Assembly: GCA_002308515.1 (NCBI GenBank)
Contig: DBVN01000057.1
Coordinates: 1 to 10,371, forward strand
Length of the DNA stretch: 10,371 bases
Direction: 5' to 3'
Origin: Verrucomicrobia bacterium UBA1263
GTDB taxonomy: Bacteria; Verrucomicrobiota; Verrucomicrobiia; Limisphaerales; UBA1412
The position numbers were made by a program, and so were the translations under genes. The notes under the pieces were generated by a model. The model was given only the letters and a program-made list of their open reading frames with translations, searched no databases and was not told the origin of the DNA. Positions 6,913-10,371 of this stretch are shown here, one piece after another (position 1 is the stretch's first letter; each line of letters begins with the position of its first letter).

Positions 6913-8877
6913 TTATTCAAACTTTTTTTGTTCACCTTGCCGCTGAGCGGCGATCTCATACCACTCTTTGGCGAAGTCATTGTCTTCATTCCTCAGATGG
7001 ATCGAGCGTTCCAAGTGCTTCACAGCCAAGTCATAATCCCCTCTGTACAGGGCGCACAATCCATAAATCGAGTTGCTGTCGTAACAATCAGGACGCAATG
7101 TCAGCATTTTATCCGCGTAAGGGACCGCTTCATCCACTCTGCCCAGCAGTGTCAGCGCACCTGCCATTCCGCCGTAAAGCTGGTAATGATAAGGGTTATA
7201 GCGAATGGCCATGCTGTAATATCCGATCGCGTGGATCAGTGCCCGTTCTCTTTCTTCGGGGTCTTCTGAATACATTCCCACGCTCAGCATCCGGCGGCCG
7301 GCTTCCATTGCCGTATTCCAGTTCCGTTCATCCAGTTTCACCGCCTGATCCAGCAGTTTCTGAGCTTCTTTATTGCTGATCCCCTCCGCTTCTGAGGCTT
7401 TGACCAGACACGCTATGTGAGAGGTGTGGACCGCGTCCCATACTAAGATGAAGCTGAACAAGACGATAAAGGTCGTCACCGCGATGCGGTTGGCTGAGGA
7501 CTGTTTGATCCAGCAGGAGTCTTTGTAAAGGCGTACACAGCTGAGCAGAAAGGCGAACAGCACCACCGCCAGCATGGCATTGGCCGGGATGTGCATATTA
7601 AAGTCCACCGCCGAATGGATCAAAATAGCCAATACGGCACCCGTCACACCCAGGAATAAGGCCGAACGGGTACTGTCTTGGGGATTGAAGGATTCCCCTT
7701 TTCGCTGAACATATTGCCAGATTTTGAATACATCGAACCCGGAGACGATCAGCAGCGCGGCCAGCAAGGCCACACCCACCAGGCCCCATTCGATCCACAG
7801 CTGCAAGTAATCGGAATGCGCAAAGTAAGGATCGTCCTGAGTTTTATCTGTCAGATAGGAGTGGATCTGAGAAGCATAGGTGCCGGAGCCCCTGCCAAAC
7901 AAAGAGGTTTTGGAGGCCATTTCCAGACTGGATTTGTAAATAGCTCCCCTGCCTTCATCCAGCTGAGTGGTCGTCATGAGTTCACTGAAGCGTGTCTCCG
8001 CGTGAGGTTTACTCAACAGGAACCATGCCGCCGCCACGATCAGCAGCGCCGCGGCCGCCAAAGCGGGAATACGGTATTTATGGCTGTTGAAGAGAGTCAC
8101 TAAGATCAAAGCCACTCCGCACAGTGACGCCACATAGCCCGCGCGGGAAACGGTCACCGCGATCCCGGCCAGCAAGACCAGTGACGCGAAGCCGAGCAGG
8201 ATCTTCTGATACTGTTCGAGACGTCCGGCCAGTGTCAGGGCCAGCGCCAGAGGGAGCGTCATCTCCAGGAATCCGGCTAAGTGATTGGGGCATATATAGG
8301 TACCGGAGGCACGGTGCGCATAGACATCCGGCTGTTCGACACCTAAAATGCTGGTGGAACCGGTCATGAACTGAGCCACCGCGTAAATGGAGATCATCGT
8401 TCCCACGCTGATGACAGCAAAGGCAAAGATCCTGGCGTATTTCCTGTGCTTTAAGTTATTGACAAACAAAAAGAAAAGGCAGACATACAGGAGCAGCTGG
8501 AGGGTATCCCGGCGGGCACTGTATTCGATGGGCGACTTAATATATTCAAAGAATCCATAAGCCAGGATCAGCAAGACTCCCCAAACCGCCGGAGTCGAAA
8601 AAAAACGGTGCGAATGGTTCAGCCACAAACGTCCTCCCCATAATAGCAGAGCCACCGCCGTCAGCACTTCCGTGACGGAATACGACCAGACCAGGGTCCC
8701 GCCATAGGAGACCGGCATCAGGACGAACATCCCGACAAACAGCCATAAGATGATCTGATCGAAAACCTTATCAAGAGTTCCGGAACGTCCTTTGGAACGG
8801 GAACGATGTTTGGAATGAGAGTGCCGTTTCGACTTGGTACGCTCTTCCGATTTATTCTCTACTTTATCTGCAGTCAT
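6913..8877 (-). CDS. O-antigen ligase/polymerase-like membrane protein with C-terminal TPR repeats
   Basis: This 654-residue protein is of the Wzy_C/O-antigen ligase superfamily, whose members transfer or polymerise lipid-linked glycans at the periplasmic face of the inner membrane. It has a basic cytoplasmic N-terminus (10-34, rich in Lys, Arg, Ser and His), about 12-13 hydrophobic segments between 39 and 483, and a soluble tail from 490. Family hallmarks are ASGTYICPNHLAG (190-202) after Arg189, SRAG (244-247), and a large loop (288-366) with GRGSGTY and HSDYLQLWIEWG holding His354. Residues 502-632 form tandem TPR-like helices (for example LLDQAVKLDERNWN and YADKMLTLRPD). The domain also occurs in protein O-glycosyltransferases, so the acceptor may be lipid A, another glycan or protein. 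I prefer ATG 8877 to the in-frame TTG at 8916, which lies only about 11 bases from the predicted transcript start. Confidence 0.88.
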   Translation of the reverse strand: MTADKVENKSEERTKSKRHSHSKHRSRSKGRSGTLDKVFDQIILWLFVGMFVLMPVSYGGTLVWSYSVTEVLTAVALLLWGGRLWLNHSHRFFSTPAVWGVLLILAYGFFEYIKSPIEYSARRDTLQLLLYVCLFFLFVNNLKHRKYARIFAFAVISVGTMISIYAVAQFMTGSTSILGVEQPDVYAHRASGTYICPNHLAGFLEMTLPLALALTLAGRLEQYQKILLGFASLVLLAGIAVTVSRAGYVASLCGVALILVTLFNSHKYRIPALAAAALLIVAAAWFLLSKPHAETRFSELMTTTQLDEGRGAIYKSSLEMASKTSLFGRGSGTYASQIHSYLTDKTQDDPYFAHSDYLQLWIEWGLVGVALLAALLIVSGFDVFKIWQYVQRKGESFNPQDSTRSALFLGVTGAVLAILIHSAVDFNMHIPANAMLAVVLFAFLLSCVRLYKDSCWIKQSSANRIAVTTFIVLFSFILVWDAVHTSHIACLVKASEAEGISNKEAQKLLDQAVKLDERNWNTAMEAGRRMLSVGMYSEDPEERERALIHAIGYYSMAIRYNPYHYQLYGGMAGALTLLGRVDEAVPYADKMLTLRPDCYDSNSIYGLCALYRGDYDLAVKHLERSIHLRNEDNDFAKEWYEIAAQRQGEQKKFE

Positions 8878-8914
8878 AAAGCGGCGGGTATCATACCATG
8901 TTTTTTCTTCTTCC
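8874..8914 (-). other. Two tiny upstream reading frames chained by ATGA overlaps, with their own ribosome binding site
   Basis: In the ligase leader, GGAAGAAG (8907-8914) lies seven bases before ATG GTA TGA (8891-8899). That stop overlaps a second start as ATGA, which opens ATG ATA CCC GCC GCT TTA TGA (8874-8894). The second stop again overlaps the main ATG at 8877 as ATGA. This would allow ribosomes loaded at the only good Shine-Dalgarno to reach the main gene by re-initiation. The reading is exact, but the function is inference and chance is possible. Confidence 0.35.
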
Positions 8915-8933
8915 AAAAGTCTAAAAAACGAAA

Positions 8934-8962
8934 ATTACATTTCATTTCCATCTCTTTGTAAA
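8934..8962 (-). promoter_or_regulatory. Sigma70-like promoter for the ligase gene
   Basis: On the minus strand TTTACA (8957-8962), 17 bases, then TGTAAT (8934-8939): five of six matches at each element with ideal spacing. The predicted start near 8927 gives a 50-base leader to ATG 8877. Confidence 0.65.
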
Positions 8963-9023
8963 GTAGAGTAACCGGGCAAGGCGGCTTTGTCCTTTCCGGG
9001 GATCGGGCCGGGATGTGTGTTCT

Positions 9024-9521
9024 ATGGATACTTATATCGCTTTAGGGTCTAATCTGGGCAATTCCGAAGCAGAGATCGATCGCGCGCGCGATTTTCTGCA
9101 AACGCTCGCTCGTTCCCCTGTAAAATGTTCTTCGCTATGGTGTTCTGAACCAATGGACTGTCCTCCCGGCAGTCCGGTGTTTGTGAACGCGGTCATCGGG
9201 CTGGAGCTGTCCGCGGAGCTGTCCCCTGTCCGGCTTCTGGATCTGCTGCAGAATTATGAGATCCGCGCCGGGCGGCCACGTGAACATGGTCATAACCTGC
9301 CCAGGATCATTGACCTGGACATTATTTACTGCCGCAATGAACAGTCGCGGTCCCCGCGGCTGACCCTGCCCCATCCGCGGGCAGAGGAACGGCTTTTCGT
9401 AATGGCACCTCTGGCAGAGATCGCTCCCGATCTGAGACTTACACCCGGTTCCGAAACAGCGGGACAGATCGCGGCGCGTTTATCCGCGATACAAAAATGC
9501 CGCCGTTTGCCCTCAAGGTGA
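9024..9521 (+). CDS. folK: 2-amino-4-hydroxy-6-hydroxymethyldihydropteridine pyrophosphokinase (HPPK)
   Basis: The enzyme transfers pyrophosphate from ATP to 6-hydroxymethyl-7,8-dihydropterin, the step before dihydropteroate synthase in folate synthesis, in the cytoplasm. The 165-residue length is normal for a single-domain HPPK. Visible motifs are YIALGSNLG (4-12) at the N-terminus, FVNAV (53-57), and NLPRIIDLDIIY (91-102) with the magnesium-binding Asp97 and Asp99. LPHPRAEERLFVMAPLAEIAPDL (115-137) carries the conserved His-Pro and Arg residues. I start at ATG 9024, just before the canonical IALGSN strand. A GTG three codons earlier is also in frame. GGGA about ten bases upstream is a weak ribosome binding site. 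No convincing promoter was found in the 100 bases shared with the divergent ligase gene. No folB or folP is adjacent in the window, so folK stands alone here. Confidence 0.96.
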   Translation: MDTYIALGSNLGNSEAEIDRARDFLQTLARSPVKCSSLWCSEPMDCPPGSPVFVNAVIGLELSAELSPVRLLDLLQNYEIRAGRPREHGHNLPRIIDLDIIYCRNEQSRSPRLTLPHPRAEERLFVMAPLAEIAPDLRLTPGSETAGQIAARLSAIQKCRRLPSR

Positions 9522-9557
9522 AACGGTAAAGAACGGTGTTCCCCAGCCGGTCTGTCT

Positions 9558-10115
9558 TTATTTAGCTTTCGCCTTCCTGGCGGCGGGTTTCGCTTTCTTC
9601 TTAGCCGGGGCCGCTTTTACCTTAGCATTTACTTTGGCCGGGGCTGCTTTTTTAGGAGCCGTTTTCTCTGACTTTTTGGCGGCTTTTGAAGTTTTGGCTT
9701 TTTTCTTTTTGGCGGGAGCCGGACGATTGATCTTGGCCAGGGTGTCATTCACAATGCCCATATCCAGAATGCTCTTGAAAAGATTCAGCTCATGGATACG
9801 TTCCAGCAAGACTGTCATTGCCCAGAGAAAACCGGTGTGCGGACTCTGTTCCCATATATGCCACTGCAAAAGCTCTACGACCGTGGTGAACAGGGAGTAA
9901 TTGCCCGTATGCAGTGTGTACATGAGCAATTCCCCATAACGCGAGGAATTCAAGACCACCTGACCTGACAGGGAACAGTTTTCCAGTTCCTGTGTAAAAA
10001 GCGCGATGGCGCAGTTGATGTCTTTGCGATAGGCCAAAATATCTTTCTTTTGGATCTCCGAAAGAGATTTGTCCAGGAGCGGTGTCACTTTCTTTACGAT
10101 ATCTTTTTTCTGCAT
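9558..10115 (-). CDS. Protein with histone-H1-like Lys/Ala-rich C-terminal tail, function unknown
   Basis: This 185-residue protein has two parts. Residues 1-130 look mainly helical, with hydrophobic segments around INCAIALFTQELENC and HTGFLWAMTVLLERIHELNLF; no signal peptide or convincing membrane helix is seen and I do not recognise a family. Residues 131-185 are a low-complexity basic tail: by my count 21 Lys, 18 Ala, 2 Arg and one acidic residue in 55, with Pro and repeated AAPAK units. Such tails resemble histone H1, chlamydial Hc2 and other bacterial H1-like proteins that bind nucleic acid by charge. A DNA- or RNA-binding role is plausible, but the N-terminal domain gives no support either way. 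It converges on folK with a 36-base gap that holds no clear terminator. The ATG at 10115 lacks a Shine-Dalgarno; a promoter candidate lies 30-55 bases upstream. Confidence 0.85.
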   Translation of the reverse strand: MQKKDIVKKVTPLLDKSLSEIQKKDILAYRKDINCAIALFTQELENCSLSGQVVLNSSRYGELLMYTLHTGNYSLFTTVVELLQWHIWEQSPHTGFLWAMTVLLERIHELNLFKSILDMGIVNDTLAKINRPAPAKKKKAKTSKAAKKSEKTAPKKAAPAKVNAKVKAAPAKKKAKPAARKAKAK

Positions 10116-10142
10116 AAGCCAGTAGCTTTCAAACTGGAGGTA

Positions 10143-10171
10143 AGTCTAACTGTTTAGCAGCGGTTTGACAA
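10143..10171 (-). promoter_or_regulatory. Sigma70-like promoter for the Lys/Ala-tail gene
   Basis: On the minus strand TTGTCA (10166-10171), 17 bases, then TAGACT (10143-10148). It lies just upstream of the ATG at 10115 and gives a short leader of about 20 bases. Confidence 0.5.
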
Positions 10172-10371
10172 CTCTATTTCTCGTTTTTTCAAAATTTAGC
10201 ACCAAACCACCGTCAAAAGAACATTTCTATTGGTGTTTTTGCTGTGTCAAGGTGTGTTAGCACCCGAAGTTTTTTTGACTAGTCTATTTGCAAATGATTT
10301 ATTCTCATTTAATGAAATCTTTTTTTATCATTTCTATATATTCAGTGAAATTTGTCGAGTATTCTTCAAGT
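10172..10371. other. AT-rich non-coding right edge
   Basis: No reading frame of note is present. I see a GGTG/CACC four-base stem (10251-10254 and 10261-10264) followed by a run of seven T, an eight-base palindrome GACTAGTC (10277-10284), and CACCAA/TTGGTG arms (10200-10205 and 10230-10235) 24 bases apart. A plus-strand TTGACT (10275-10280) with TTATTC 18 bases later (10299-10304) could start a gene beyond the window. None of these is strong on its own. Confidence 0.4.

Noticed and set aside
8878..8916. TTG start thirteen codons earlier for the ligase gene
   Set aside because: It is only about 11 bases from the predicted transcript start and has no ribosome binding site; ATG 8877 is preferred, but this is not settled.
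9522..9557. Terminator between convergent folK and the Lys/Ala-tail gene
   Set aside because: Only weak partial pairing (CGG/CCG arms) without a T run in either direction.

Overview
The window reads as ordinary chromosomal DNA of a Gram-negative bacterium, most likely from the Planctomycetes-Verrucomicrobia-Chlamydiae group (a Lentisphaerota/Verrucomicrobiota/Kiritimatiellota-like genome). This is inferred from protein style, not from a search: large secreted proteins rich in Thr-Asn pairs, a free-standing FecR-domain protein, a protein with a histone-H1-like Lys/Ala tail, an O-antigen-ligase-type membrane protein with C-terminal TPRs, and few clear Shine-Dalgarno sequences although sigma70-like promoters are easy to find. 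No tRNA, rRNA, CRISPR array, transposase or phage gene was seen.

Layout. Positions 1-142 are an AT-rich leader with a promoter. Positions 143-2555 (+) hold two adjacent genes for secreted proteins, 28 bases apart. The first looks like a divergent trypsin-like serine protease with a recognisable His/Asp/Ser triad; the second is of unknown function. Two hairpin terminators fill the convergent gap at 2556-2682. On the minus strand follow, in transcription order from the right: an O-antigen ligase/polymerase-like protein (6913-8877), a FecR-domain exported protein (6004-6807) ending in a terminator, an exported fusion of a YdjC/ChbG-type deacetylase with a beta-lactamase-fold serine hydrolase (4032-5870), and enolase (2683-3963). 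Each of these four has its own promoter candidate, so they are probably separate units rather than one operon. folK (9024-9521, +) diverges from the ligase gene and converges on a minus-strand gene with a Lys/Ala-rich tail (9558-10115). Positions 10116-10371 are AT-rich and non-coding apart from that gene's promoter.

The contents mix housekeeping genes (eno for glycolysis, folK for folate synthesis) with envelope or export functions (ligase, FecR protein, deacetylase/hydrolase fusion, two secreted proteins). There is no clear multi-gene novel system. The items most worth a second look are the cryptic protease, the two-enzyme fusion, an AT-rich block that straddles the two secreted-protein genes, a chain of tiny ATGA-linked reading frames in front of the ligase gene, and the histone-tail-like protein.
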